Part shown: positions 26,266-35,510 of the stretch, one piece after another | Layout: every line of letters begins with the position of its first letter | How positions within the stretch are numbered: position 1 is the stretch's first letter | NCBI GenBank assembly: GCA_019240115.1 | Contig: JAFAYV010000078.1 | Span: 1-41,536 of the forward strand | DNA length: 41,536 bases | Source of the DNA: Solirubrobacterales bacterium | Lineage (GTDB): Bacteria; Actinomycetota; Thermoleophilia; Solirubrobacterales; Solirubrobacteraceae | Direction: 5' to 3' | Notes under the pieces: generated by a model | What the model was told of the DNA's origin: nothing | Seen by the model: only the letters and a program-made list of their open reading frames with translations | Database searches by the model: none | Translations under genes and position numbers: made by a program

Positions 26266-26294
26266 ACCGTAGGTTCGCGAGTTCATCGGGGCAA
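26266..26294 (-). promoter_or_regulatory. Candidate promoter of Sel1 gene (CCTACGGTA type)
   Basis: -35 TTGCCC (26289-26294), 17-bp spacer, -10 TACGGT (26266-26271) in CCTACGGTA, the same nine-base word and spacing as before the S53 gene. Confidence 0.4.
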
Positions 26295-26323
26295 GCCGGC
26301 GACGCGCGCTCGGCGTCAGCGGG

Positions 26324-27393
<1,070 letters not shown>

Positions 27394-27397
<4 letters not shown>

Positions 27398-28215
27398 TGA
27401 ATCGTCACCGGGGTGCCGACCGGCATCAGCTGCCCGAGCCGGGTGATCGCCGCGTTGCGCAGGCGGATGCAGCCGTGCGAGATCCGGCCCGGGATGAGGT
27501 TCGGCTGATCGGTGCCGTGGATGCCGATGAAGCCGCCCGCGGGCCAGTCGGTCTCGTACGGAGAGCGGGCGCTCGTGCCGAAGGCGAGCGGACCGTACAC
27601 GGGGCTCGCGTACGCGGTCAGGCGATCGCGGATATAGAACTGGCCGGTGGGCGTCGGCGTGCCGGGCTGGCCGATGCCGACCGGGGCGCGGAAGATGACC
27701 ATGCCGTTGCGATAGAGCGTCAGCTGCAGGTGGGCGCGGTCGATGACCGCGCGGGTGCTGACGAACGACCAGCCGCCGAGGGCGTTGCGCGGCAGCCAGC
27801 CGGTTCGGCCGTCGGGCAGCACCGCGAGGCGCGCGTGCACCCAGGTGGTGCCGCCGCGCGTGACCTCGCCCTCGGCGTCGACGAGGTTCGTGGTCCCCTC
27901 GGGGGTGACTCGCCCGACCGACACGACCGCCGGGCTGGTGAAGCTCGGCCGCTGGCGCGCCTGCGTGCTACGCAGCACCGGAGCCCACCGGGTCACGTCA
28001 GCCTGACCTCCGAGCTCGCGGGCTTCGGGGACCGCGAAGCCGGTCACCGGCGGGGGCAGCATCCGGGCGGAGGCGTCCGTCGCCGGGACGGGGGAGCCGC
28101 TGCTGTGCGACACCGACCGGTCCGACGGAGCCATCAGCAGGCCGATCCCCACCGCGACGACGACGGCCGCCAGCGCCAGCAGCCAGCCGATCCGCCTGCC
28201 TGCAGCCCTGATCAC
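27394..28215 (-). CDS. L,D-transpeptidase (YkuD domain), membrane-anchored
   Basis: A 273-aa envelope enzyme. An N-terminal anchor (IGWLLALAAVVVAVGIGLLM) is followed by a Pro/Ser-rich spacer and an SH3-like segment (about 75-150: VSVGRVTPEGTTNLVDAEGE, GRTGWLPRNALGGW). The YkuD catalytic domain comes last, with the motif GFIGIHGTDQ and the nucleophile Cys in SHGCIRLRN. Such enzymes make 3-3 cross-links in peptidoglycan or attach proteins to it. The start is GTG at 28215 with a GGAGCGAG ribosome site. It lies 15 bases after a ferritin-like gene and overlaps the Sel1 gene, so all four belong to one operon. Confidence 0.93.
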
Positions 28216-28230
28216 GAGCTCGCTCCACGG

Positions 28231-28902
28231 CTATCCGGTGAACGCCGGCGGACGGTGCGCGGTCGTCTCCGGAGCGTGCAGGGTCACGAACTGGGTCGAG
28301 TTGACGATGTGGATGGTCTGGCCGTCGCTCGTCGGCTCGTCGAACGCCGTCGGCGCCGGCACGATGCCCGCCAGGCGGCGGATCCAGGACGCGTGCCGAG
28401 CCTCGACGGAGTGGATCGAGACCGCGGCGGCCAGGTACTGCGGCGAGCTGATCTTCGGCAGCTGCTCCTTATAGGCGCCGACCGCCAGGTCCTCGAAGGC
28501 GACCGCGGTGGCGCGGAACGAGTCGGGCTTGTCGGTCACGCCGTGGAAGTCGAACTGCGGACGCTTGATCGCCGCGCGGCCGAGCACCTCGCGAAACGCC
28601 GCGACGTGAGCGCGCTCGTGGGCGCCGACGACCTTCGCCTGCTCGGCGAGCGGCCCCGACAGCGCGCCGACCCGCTCGGCCTCGGTGTAGAAGGCGGCCT
28701 GCAGGTACTCGAGCGCGAGCGCGAAGTTGAGGATTGCGTCGTCGGAGCGCTTCGCGCGCGCGCCGGCGACCCCGGGAACGAGCAGGGCCGCCGCCGCGGC
28801 GAGGCCGCCGCCGACGAGGAACTCCGAGCGCGTGGGCAGTCGACCGGCGGTCTCGCGCAGCGCGCCGTCGACGTCGATGTCGGCCAGGCTGAGCGTGTGC
28901 AT
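28231..28902 (-). CDS. Ferritin-like domain protein (exported type)
   Basis: A 223-aa protein of the ferritin_2 type. After PTRSEFLVGGGLAAAAALLVPG, a Tat-like but single-Arg leader, comes a four-helix bundle with the family's Glu/His pattern: FALALEYLQAAFYTEAE, GAHERAHVAAFREVLG, AFEDLAVGAYKEQLP and SIHSVEARHASWIRRL. These residues would form a di-metal site, so iron or manganese binding is possible, but for this family the role is not established. The ATG at 28902 lies 11 bases after the stop of the second ferritin-like gene. The leader lacks the twin Arg, so export by Tat is uncertain. Confidence 0.85.
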   Translation of the reverse strand: MHTLSLADIDVDGALRETAGRLPTRSEFLVGGGLAAAAALLVPGVAGARAKRSDDAILNFALALEYLQAAFYTEAERVGALSGPLAEQAKVVGAHERAHVAAFREVLGRAAIKRPQFDFHGVTDKPDSFRATAVAFEDLAVGAYKEQLPKISSPQYLAAAVSIHSVEARHASWIRRLAGIVPAPTAFDEPTSDGQTIHIVNSTQFVTLHAPETTAHRPPAFTG

Positions 28903-28913
28903 GCAGGCTCCTA

Positions 28914-29525
28914 CTAGGCGAGGAAGGGTTGGATCGCCTGGGTCGCGGCCTCGGCGCTGAGCGGCGTGTCGGTCGCATCGGGCGCGGGCTCCTGGCCGGC
29001 GAGCCCGCGCGCCCAGGCGACATGGCGCGCCTCGACCGAGATCATCCGGGCCGCCCCGGCCAGGATCGGCGGGCTGACGTTGCCCGCCTGGCCGTTGTAG
29101 GCGGCGAGGCCGATCTGCTCGAGGGTCATCGCGCCGCCGATGAACGCGTCGTTGCCGGTCAGGTACCGGGCGAAGTCGTACGTGGCCGGCTTCTGGGGCC
29201 CCGTGCCCAGCGCGCGCTCGACGTAGCTCAGGTGAGCGCGCTCCTCGCGGCCGACGATCTGGGCGAACTGGCGAGTCTCACCGGTCAGCTTGCCGGCGGC
29301 GAGCGCCTGCGCATAGAACTCGGTCTGCAGACGCTCGAGGGTCAGCGCGAACTCCAGCACCTGCCGATCGCGCCCGGTCAGCCGCGGGCGCCCGCTCGCC
29401 GAGGCGAAGCCCGCCGCAGCGGCTCCGCCGGCCGACACCGCGGCGACTCCGGTCGCGACGCGACGCAACAGCGATCCGCGTGTGACCGCCGCCGGTGTCG
29501 CACTCTCGTGGCCCATCTCCTGCAT
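28914..29525 (-). CDS. Ferritin-like domain protein (Tat-type leader)
   Basis: A 203-aa relative of the next gene. The leader contains RGSLLRRVATGVAAVSAGGA, with a twin Arg before a hydrophobic stretch. The bundle shows FALTLERLQTEFYAQAL, GREERAHLSYVERALG, TLEQIGLAAYNGQAG and SVEARHVAWARGLAG, the same Glu/His positions as its neighbour. It is the first gene of the run ferritin-like, ferritin-like, transpeptidase, Sel1. The ATG at 29525 is used; another Met lies three codons on. A 21-bp inverted repeat abuts its candidate -10, which hints at a specific repressor. Confidence 0.85.
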   Translation of the reverse strand: MQEMGHESATPAAVTRGSLLRRVATGVAAVSAGGAAAAGFASASGRPRLTGRDRQVLEFALTLERLQTEFYAQALAAGKLTGETRQFAQIVGREERAHLSYVERALGTGPQKPATYDFARYLTGNDAFIGGAMTLEQIGLAAYNGQAGNVSPPILAGAARMISVEARHVAWARGLAGQEPAPDATDTPLSAEAATQAIQPFLA

Positions 29526-29547
29526 CGATCCCCCGAACCCGTCGATC

Positions 29548-29573
29548 TCCGCTCAAAGAACGAGCGGAGTATC
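29548..29573 (-). promoter_or_regulatory. Extended -10 and 7-7-7 inverted repeat before ferritin-like operon
   Basis: Extended -10 TGT-GATACT (hexamer 29568-29573, minus strand) is joined by a perfect repeat TCCGCTC-N7-GAGCGGA (29548-29568) that shares one base with it. The geometry is the same as in the clpB promoter. No good -35 is seen. Confidence 0.5.
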
Positions 29574-29614
29574 ACACAACTTTCTGGAGGTATTAGAAAA
29601 GTTCCGTTCCGGCG

Positions 29615-30079
29615 TCAGCTCGCGCGGGTTTCTCCCCGCGGCGCCGGGCGCGGCAGGTCGGCGCGGCGCACGAGCTCGCCGCCGCCGACGTAGGGAACGA
29701 TCTCCGCGCGCAGCTCGCGGCGCACCGCCTCGAGCCGCTCCACCTCGGCGGTCAGCTCGGCGGCGCGCTTCTCCAGGACGGCGACCTTGCGGCTCATCGT
29801 CTCGAGCTGCCGCTCGAGCTCGAACACGCGCTCGACCCCGGCGAGGTTCATACCCAGCTCGGCGGTCATCTCCTGGATGCGCCGCAGCCGGTCGACGTCC
29901 TTCTGGGAGTACAGGCGGGTGCCCTTCGGCGAGCGCTGCGGCTCGATCAGCCCGCGCGACTCGTACATGCGCAGGGTCTGGGGATGCATCTCGGCGAGCT
30001 CGGCGGCGACGGAGATCATGAACACGCCGCGGTCGGAGGCGACCTGTACCCGGGTGGTGGTGCGGACGCGGCGGGCCAT
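29615..30079 (-). CDS. hspR: Heat-shock repressor HspR (MerR-like)
   Basis: A 154-aa MerR-type regulator that represses dnaK and clpB operons with DnaK as co-repressor in actinobacteria. The HTH is FMISVAAELAEMHPQTLRMY with ESRGLIEPQRSPKGTRLYSQ as wing, then DVDRLRRIQEMTAELGMNLAGVE. A coiled coil follows (LERQLETMSRKVAVLEKRAAEL). The ATG at 30079 shares its first base with the last base of the dnaJ stop. It is the last gene of dnaK-grpE-dnaJ-hspR, the classical actinobacterial order. Operators are expected upstream of dnaK and clpB; a HAIR-like repeat is seen only at clpB. Confidence 0.93.
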   Translation of the reverse strand: MARRVRTTTRVQVASDRGVFMISVAAELAEMHPQTLRMYESRGLIEPQRSPKGTRLYSQKDVDRLRRIQEMTAELGMNLAGVERVFELERQLETMSRKVAVLEKRAAELTAEVERLEAVRRELRAEIVPYVGGGELVRRADLPRPAPRGETRAS

Positions 30080-31218
30080 CACACGGCGCTCCCCGCGGGC
30101 TCCTTGTCGCCGTCGAACAGGCGCGCCCGTGGATTGCCGTTCATCACCTGCGAGAGCCGGTCGACGATCTCGGCCTCCTCGGCCGACAGCGAGCTCGGGA
30201 CGTCGAGCACGAAGCGATAGTGGATGTCGCCGCGGCCCTTGCCGTTCAATCGGGAAGGGCCCTCGCCGCGCAGACGCTGGACGGTGCCGTGCCTGGTCCC
30301 GGGGGGGACGCGGAGGCGCTTGCGGCCGTGCAGCGTCGGCACCTCGATGATCGCGCCCTGGAGCGCCTCGGGAATCGTCAACGGGACCTCGACCTCGAGG
30401 TTGTCGCCCGCGCGCTTGAACACGGAGGATTCGGCAACGCGCGTGATCACGAACAGGTCGCCGGGCTCGGCGCCCCGCAGGCCCGGCTCGCCCTTGCCGG
30501 CGAGGCGGATGCGGCTCCCGTCCTTGACGCCCGCGGGGATGTTGACGCGCATGCGGCGAACCGAACGTTGGGCCCCGGAGCCGTGGCAGGTCGGGCACGG
30601 GTCGTCGATCACGGTGCCGTTGCCGTGGCAGTTGGAGCAGGGCTGGGACATCGAGAAGATGCCCTGGCTCTGAGCCTCGACGCCGCGACCCTCGCAGACC
30701 GGACAGACCCGGGGCACGGTGCCGGGCTTGGCGCCGGTGCCCTGGCAGGTCGGGCACGGCTCCGAGGTCGGGACCGCGAGCGGCAGCTGGGCACCGTTGA
30801 CCGCCTGGTCGAAGGTCAGCGAGACCTCGGTCTCGAGATCGCGTCCGCGGGCCGGGCGCTGGCGGGCGCCGCCGCGGACCGACCCGGTCTGGCCGCGTCC
30901 ACCGGCCGCGCCTCCGAACAGGTTGGAGAGGATGTCGCCGAAGCCGCCGCTGAACGCGCTCGGGTCAAAGCCGCCACCGCCCTGGGTGAAGGTGCCGAAC
31001 GGTCCCGTGGCGCGGTCATAGGCCTTGCGCTTGTCGGCATCCGAGAGCACGTCGTGGGCCTGCGAGATCTCCTTGAAACGCTCCTCCGCCTTGCGGTCGC
31101 CGGGGTTGGCGTCGGGGTGGTACCTGCGCGCCAGCTTGCGATAGGCCTTCTTGATCTCGTCCTCGGAGGCGTTCTTGCCGACGCCGAGGACCTTGTAGTA
31201 GTCGGGACGATCAGCCAC
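30079..31218 (-). CDS. dnaJ: Chaperone DnaJ (type I)
   Basis: A 379-aa co-chaperone that stimulates DnaK ATPase. The J domain (1-70) has the HPD triad at 34-36 in [11 protein letters not shown] Gly/Phe-rich region follows ([20 protein letters not shown]). Next are four zinc repeats [24 protein letters not shown] and CPTCHGSG, then the substrate-binding C-terminal domains ([17 protein letters not shown]). The GTG at 31218 has a GGAGGG ribosome site overlapping the grpE stop. The Gly/Phe region is short and the C-terminal domain ends in a short charged tail. Confidence 0.97.
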   Translation of the reverse strand: MADRPDYYKVLGVGKNASEDEIKKAYRKLARRYHPDANPGDRKAEERFKEISQAHDVLSDADKRKAYDRATGPFGTFTQGGGGFDPSAFSGGFGDILSNLFGGAAGGRGQTGSVRGGARQRPARGRDLETEVSLTFDQAVNGAQLPLAVPTSEPCPTCQGTGAKPGTVPRVCPVCEGRGVEAQSQGIFSMSQPCSNCHGNGTVIDDPCPTCHGSGAQRSVRRMRVNIPAGVKDGSRIRLAGKGEPGLRGAEPGDLFVITRVAESSVFKRAGDNLEVEVPLTIPEALQGAIIEVPTLHGRKRLRVPPGTRHGTVQRLRGEGPSRLNGKGRGDIHYRFVLDVPSSLSAEEAEIVDRLSQVMNGNPRARLFDGDKEPAGSAV

Positions 31219-31227
31219 GTCGCCCTC

Positions 31228-31953
31228 CTAGCCGGCGACCACGACGCGCGCCGGACGCACGACCGTCTCGCCCATCCGGTAGCCGCGCTGGAAGACCTCG
31301 ACGACGGTGCCGGGCTCGGTGCCCTCGACGGGCTGCTGGGCGACGGCCTCGTGCAGTTGAGGATCGAACGCCTCGCCCTCGGGCGAGTAGCGCTCGATGC
31401 CGGCGGTCTTCAGCGCCGCGATGAGATCGGAGTGGACGTGCTTGATGCCCGCCACGAACCCGCCATCGTCGTCAGCCTCGGGCGCGTGAGCGAGGGCGCG
31501 CTCGAGGTTGTCGACCGCGGGCAGCAGCGCCGTCGCCAGCTTCGAGGCTCCGCGCTCCCGCGCCAGCGCCGCGTCGCGAGCGGCACGCCTGCGGAAGTTC
31601 TCGAAGTCGGCCTGGGTGCGCTGAGCGAGCGCCAGGTACTCGTCGGCCTGGGCCGCCCTGGCGGTCAGGGCCTCGAGCTCGGCGCCCGCCTCGGCGAACG
31701 CCTCGGCGGGCTCGGGCTCCGACGCCCGCCCAGAAGCGAGGTCGGCGCCCTCGTCGGCCGCGACGTCGGCCGCGACCTCAGCCGCGACCTCGGGGGCCGC
31801 AGTCTCGGCCGCGACCTCGGGGGCCGCGGTCTCGCGGCCCCCCTGTCGCGTCTGGCCCGGGGCCGGCGCGTCGTGGCCCTCCTCGGCTCCGGGGGGCGCC
31901 TCGGGCAGCTCTGCCTCGGGCGCTCCCGGGCCGTTGGTGGGATCGGGACTCAT
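31228..31953 (-). CDS. grpE: Nucleotide exchange factor GrpE
   Basis: A 241-aa exchange factor that releases ADP from DnaK. The first 90 residues are acidic, Ala/Pro/Glu-rich and internally repetitive (TAAPEVAAE twice), not conserved in the family. The conserved part has the long helix DEYLALAQRTQADFENFRRR, then LLPAVDNLERALAHA, and the beta domain FDPQLHEAV, EVFQRGYRMGETVVRPARVVV. The ATG at 31953 lies three bases after the dnaK stop. Confidence 0.96.
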   Translation of the reverse strand: MSPDPTNGPGAPEAELPEAPPGAEEGHDAPAPGQTRQGGRETAAPEVAAETAAPEVAAEVAADVAADEGADLASGRASEPEPAEAFAEAGAELEALTARAAQADEYLALAQRTQADFENFRRRAARDAALARERGASKLATALLPAVDNLERALAHAPEADDDGGFVAGIKHVHSDLIAALKTAGIERYSPEGEAFDPQLHEAVAQQPVEGTEPGTVVEVFQRGYRMGETVVRPARVVVAG

Positions 31954-31956
31954 CGA

Positions 31957-33876
31957 CTACTTCCCTTCGTCCACGACCTCGGCGTCGACCACGTCCTCCT
32001 CCGCCGAGGCGCCGTTTGTCGACGAGGCGCCGTCGGTCTCGGCGCCCTGCGCCTCATCGGCCGCGGCCTGCTCCTGCGCGCGCTGATACATCGCCTCGGA
32101 GACCTTGTGGAACGACGACTGCAGCGCCTCGGTCTTGGCCCGCAGGTCGTCGGGGTCCTGCGAGGTCAGCGAGTCGCGCACCGCCTTGATCGCCGTCTCG
32201 ATCTCCTGCTTTGAGGAGGCGTCGATCTGATCCTCCAGGTCCTTGAGCTGGCGCTCGGCCTGGTAAGCGGCGTTCTCGGCGTTGTTGCGCGCCTCGGCGA
32301 GCTCGCGAGCGCGCCGGTCGTCCTCGGCGTGGGACTCGGCGTCGGAGACCATCCGCTTGATCTCCTCGTCAGACAGCCCGGAGCCCGAGCGGATCTCGAT
32401 CTTCTGCTCCTTGCCGGTGCCCAGATCCTTGGCCGACACGTTGAGGATGCCGTTGGCGTCGATGTCGAACGCGACCTCGATCTGCGGGATGCCCCGCGGC
32501 GCCGGCGGGATGCCGGTCAGCTGGAACTTGCCCAGCGACTTGTTGTAGGTCGCCATCTCGCGCTCGCCCTGCAGGACGTGGATCTCGACCGACGGCTGGT
32601 TGTCCTCGGCGGTCGAGAACACCTCCGACTTGCGGGTCGGAATCGTCGTGTTGCGCTCGATCAGCTTGGTCATGACGCCGCCCTTGGTCTCGATGCCGAG
32701 GGTCAGCGGCGTCACGTCGAGCAGGAGGACGTCCTTGACGTCGCCGGCGAGCACCCCCGCCTGGATGGCGGCACCCACGGCCACGACCTCGTCGGGGTTG
32801 ACCCCGCGGTGCGGCTCCTTGCCGGTCAGCTCCTTGACCTTCTCCTGGACGGCGGGCATGCGGGTCATGCCGCCGACGAGGACGACGTGGTCGATCGTCG
32901 ACGCGCCCTTCTCCTTGGCGTCGTCGAGCGCCTGGCGAACCGGGGCCACCGTGCGGTCGAGCAGGTCGGAGGTCAGCTCGTTGAGCTTGGCGCGCGTGAG
33001 GCGCATGTCGAGGTGCTTGGGCCCGGAGGCGTCGGCGGTGATGAACGGCAGGTTGATCTGGGTCTCCTGGGTGGTGGAGAGCTCGATCTTGGCCTTCTCG
33101 GCGGCCTCGTAGAGCCGCTGCAGCGCCATCGGGTCGGCGCTCAGGTCGATGCCCTGGGACGCCCTGAACTCCCTGACCAGCCAGTCGACGAGCGCCTTGT
33201 CGAAGTTGTCGCCGCCGAGGTGGTTGTCACCGGCGGTCGCCTTGACCTCGAATACGCCGTCGCCGATCTCGAGCACCGACACGTCGAAGGTGCCGCCGCC
33301 GAGGTCGAAGATGAGGATCGTCTGGTCGGACTCCTTGTCGAGGCCGTAGGCCAGTGAGGCCGCAGTCGGCTCGTTGATGATCCGCTTGACGTCCAGACCG
33401 GCGACCCTGCCGGCGTCCTTGGTCGCCTGGCGCTGGTCGTCGTTGAAGTACGCCGGGACGGTGATGACCGCGCTGTCGACGGTCTCGCCCAGGTACGCCT
33501 CGGCATCGGCCTTCAGCTTGCCGAGGATCATCGCCGAGATCTCCGGCGGGGAGTACTGCTTGTCGCCGGCCTGCACGCGGACGTCGCCGCCCGGGCCCGA
33601 CACGACCTTGTAGGGGACGATCGACTCCTCCTCGCGCACCTCGGCCTCCTTGCGGCCCATGAAGCGCTTGATCGAGAAGATCGTGTTCTGCGGGTTGGTG
33701 ACCTGCTGGCGCTTGGCGACGGTGCCCACGAGGCGCTCACCACCGCTGGTGAACGCGACCACCGACGGGGTCGTGCGACCACCCTCGGCGTTCTCGATGA
33801 CCGTCGGCTCGCCGCCCTCGAGCACGGCCATACAGGAGTTGGTCGTGCCGAGGTCGATACCGATTGTCCTAGCCAT
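31957..33876 (-). CDS. dnaK: Chaperone DnaK (Hsp70)
   Basis: A 639-aa Hsp70. The nucleotide domain shows [20 protein letters not shown], the second signature [19 protein letters not shown], and [15 protein letters not shown] substrate domain ([33 protein letters not shown]) and an acidic C-terminal tail rich in Ala/Glu/Asp follow. The ATG at 33876 is chosen with AGGAGT eight to nine bases ahead; the frame runs nine codons further up without family sequence. It is the first gene of the heat-shock operon. Confidence 0.97.
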   Translation of the reverse strand: MARTIGIDLGTTNSCMAVLEGGEPTVIENAEGGRTTPSVVAFTSGGERLVGTVAKRQQVTNPQNTIFSIKRFMGRKEAEVREEESIVPYKVVSGPGGDVRVQAGDKQYSPPEISAMILGKLKADAEAYLGETVDSAVITVPAYFNDDQRQATKDAGRVAGLDVKRIINEPTAASLAYGLDKESDQTILIFDLGGGTFDVSVLEIGDGVFEVKATAGDNHLGGDNFDKALVDWLVREFRASQGIDLSADPMALQRLYEAAEKAKIELSTTQETQINLPFITADASGPKHLDMRLTRAKLNELTSDLLDRTVAPVRQALDDAKEKGASTIDHVVLVGGMTRMPAVQEKVKELTGKEPHRGVNPDEVVAVGAAIQAGVLAGDVKDVLLLDVTPLTLGIETKGGVMTKLIERNTTIPTRKSEVFSTAEDNQPSVEIHVLQGEREMATYNKSLGKFQLTGIPPAPRGIPQIEVAFDIDANGILNVSAKDLGTGKEQKIEIRSGSGLSDEEIKRMVSDAESHAEDDRRARELAEARNNAENAAYQAERQLKDLEDQIDASSKQEIETAIKAVRDSLTSQDPDDLRAKTEALQSSFHKVSEAMYQRAQEQAAADEAQGAETDGASSTNGASAEEDVVDAEVVDEGK

Positions 33877-33905
33877 GTGCTGTCTACTCCTGAGAGGGTG
33901 CAAAA

Positions 33906-33935
33906 ATCTTAGCCCTAGGCTAGCAGATCTGTGAC
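33906..33935 (-). promoter_or_regulatory. Candidate dnaK promoter with palindrome
   Basis: -10 TAAGAT (33906-33911) and a weak -35 GTCACA (33930-33935, spacer 18) on the minus strand. The palindrome TAGCC-N3-GGCTA (33910-33922) sits in the spacer and touches the -10. No clear HAIR repeat is seen here. Confidence 0.45.
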
Positions 33936-33964
33936 GTGCGGCTGCGCAGGTACCACGCCCGCCT

Positions 33965-34663
33965 TTACGAGAGCCGCCCCGCGCTCGGGCACATTCGGGA
34001 GAGCGCGCAGTCCCCGCATTCGGGCTTGCGCCCGTGGCACGTCCGGCGACCGTGGCGCAGCAGGTTCATGTGCAGCTCGAGCTCGGCTCCGCGCGGGGTC
34101 AGCTCGAGCATCGCGTCGTGCATCTCGTGCAAAGTCGCCTTGGGGCGGAACAGGCCGAGGCGGCTGCCGACGCGCGAGACGTGGGTGTCGACCGGCACGT
34201 CGCGCTTGCCGAGCGCGAACAGCAGGACGCAGGCGGCGGTCTTGCGCCCGACGCCGGGCAGCCCGGTGAGGAACTCCTGGCCCTCGGCGACCGGGACGTC
34301 GGCGAGCCAGTCGAGGTCGAGCTCGCCGCGGCTCTCGGTGATCGCCCGCAGGATCGATCGGATCCGCGCCGACTTGACCTTGGAGATGCCGCCGGGGCGA
34401 ATCGCCTCCTCGATCTCGTCGACCGGCGCATCGCGAACCGCCTCCCAGTCGGGGTAGCGTTCGCGCAGGCGCAGGTAGGCCACGTCGCGGTTGCGGTCGT
34501 TCGTCGACTGCGAGAGGACGGTCAGGACGAGCTCGGCGATCGGGCAGCCGTGCGGCGCGGCGCCCGGTGTGCCGTAGACCTCCCGCAGGCGCCGGCGGAT
34601 CGAGCGGACGCGACGCGGGGTGGGCGGGGTCGACGGGGTGGGCGGGTCCGCTTTTGCGGGCAC
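33965..34663 (-). CDS. nth: Endonuclease III
   Basis: A 232-aa base-excision repair glycosylase/AP lyase for oxidised pyrimidines. The helix-hairpin-helix [17 protein letters not shown] carries catalytic K141, and D159 is in [10 protein letters not shown]. The Fe-S ligands C209, C216, C219 and C225 follow the C-x6-C-x2-C-x5-C rule. The first 20 residues are Pro/Arg-rich and less conserved. The GTG at 34663 has no close Shine-Dalgarno; GATAAC lies eight bases upstream, so a leaderless mRNA is likely. It is divergent from the hydrolase-fold gene with only 25 bases between starts. Confidence 0.95.
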   Translation of the reverse strand: MPAKADPPTPSTPPTPRRVRSIRRRLREVYGTPGAAPHGCPIAELVLTVLSQSTNDRNRDVAYLRLRERYPDWEAVRDAPVDEIEEAIRPGGISKVKSARIRSILRAITESRGELDLDWLADVPVAEGQEFLTGLPGVGRKTAACVLLFALGKRDVPVDTHVSRVGSRLGLFRPKATLHEMHDAMLELTPRGAELELHMNLLRHGRRTCHGRKPECGDCALSRMCPSAGRLS

Positions 34664-34688
34664 GGTCCCACGTTATCCTCGCCAGGCG
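34664..34688. promoter_or_regulatory. Overlapping divergent leaderless promoters (nth / hydrolase)
   Basis: The core GTTATCCT (34672-34679) reads as -10 TATCCT on the plus strand and GATAAC on the minus strand. The nth GTG follows its hexamer by 8 nt and the hydrolase GTG by 9 nt, with no Shine-Dalgarno on either side. Confidence 0.5.
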
Positions 34689-35510
34689 GTGAGCATCGAC
34701 GAGCACACGATCGAGCTCGCCGGATCGCCCGTCTTCTACCGCAGCGCGCCCGCGGGCGAGACGCCCCCACCCGCGCTCTTCGTCCACAGCCTGCCGACGA
34801 GCTCCGCGGACTTCGGTGAGCTGCTGGCCACCGCCGGCGGCGTGGCCGTCGACCTCCCGGGCTTCGGGCGCAGCGGCAAGGGCGGCCACCTCGACTACAG
34901 CCTCGACGGGCACGTCGCGTTCCTCGAGCGCTTCCTCGAGGCGGCCGGGCTGCCGCGCGTGGCGCTCGTCGGGCACGGCTGGGGCGGCGCGGTGAGCCTG
35001 CTGCTCGCCTGCCGCCGCCCCGAGCGAGTGACCGCGCTGACGGTCGTGGCCCCGCTCCCGCTGCTGCCCGGGTTCGCCTACCCGGCGATCGCGCGATGGC
35101 TGCGCCGACCCGCCCTCGGTGAGGTGCTGATGGGCTCGATCACCCGGCGGATGCTCGCCCGCGGCCTGCGTGCCGCCGCCGCCGACGACGCCGTCTGGCC
35201 CCAGGCACGCGTCGACGCGGTCTGGGACCAGCTCGACCAGGGCACCCAGCGAGCGATCCTGCGCGCGCTGCGCAGCGCCGGCCCCACCGACCTTGAGTCC
35301 GCGAGCGCCGAGCTCGAAGCGATGCGCCGGGCGGTGACGATCGTCTGGGGCGAGGCCGATCCGTGGCTGGCGCCGAGGTTCGCCGACGCCTACGCGGCGC
35401 GACTGCCGGACGCGACGGTGCGTCGGGTGCCGGGAGCCGGCCACTGGCCCTGGCTGCAGCGGCCCGAGGTCGCCGAGGAGCTGGCGCGGTTTGCGCGCGA
35501 CGCCGCATGA
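34689..35510 (+). CDS. Alpha/beta-hydrolase-fold protein lacking the nucleophile
   Basis: A 273-aa protein with the alpha/beta-hydrolase layout: ALFVHSLPTSSADFG, VAVDLPGFGRSGKGG, an elbow VALVGHGWGGAVSLLLA, the acid in VTIVWGEADPWLAP and the His in VPGAGHWPWLQRPE. At the elbow the usual Ser/Asp/Cys is Gly97 (codon GGC), so standard ester hydrolysis is unlikely unless another residue serves. It may be a binding protein or a cofactor-free enzyme that uses the Asp/His pair. The GTG at 34689 lacks a Shine-Dalgarno and seems leaderless. The stop overlaps the membrane protein gene (ATGA). Confidence 0.85.
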   Translation: MSIDEHTIELAGSPVFYRSAPAGETPPPALFVHSLPTSSADFGELLATAGGVAVDLPGFGRSGKGGHLDYSLDGHVAFLERFLEAAGLPRVALVGHGWGGAVSLLLACRRPERVTALTVVAPLPLLPGFAYPAIARWLRRPALGEVLMGSITRRMLARGLRAAAADDAVWPQARVDAVWDQLDQGTQRAILRALRSAGPTDLESASAELEAMRRAVTIVWGEADPWLAPRFADAYAARLPDATVRRVPGAGHWPWLQRPEVAEELARFARDAA

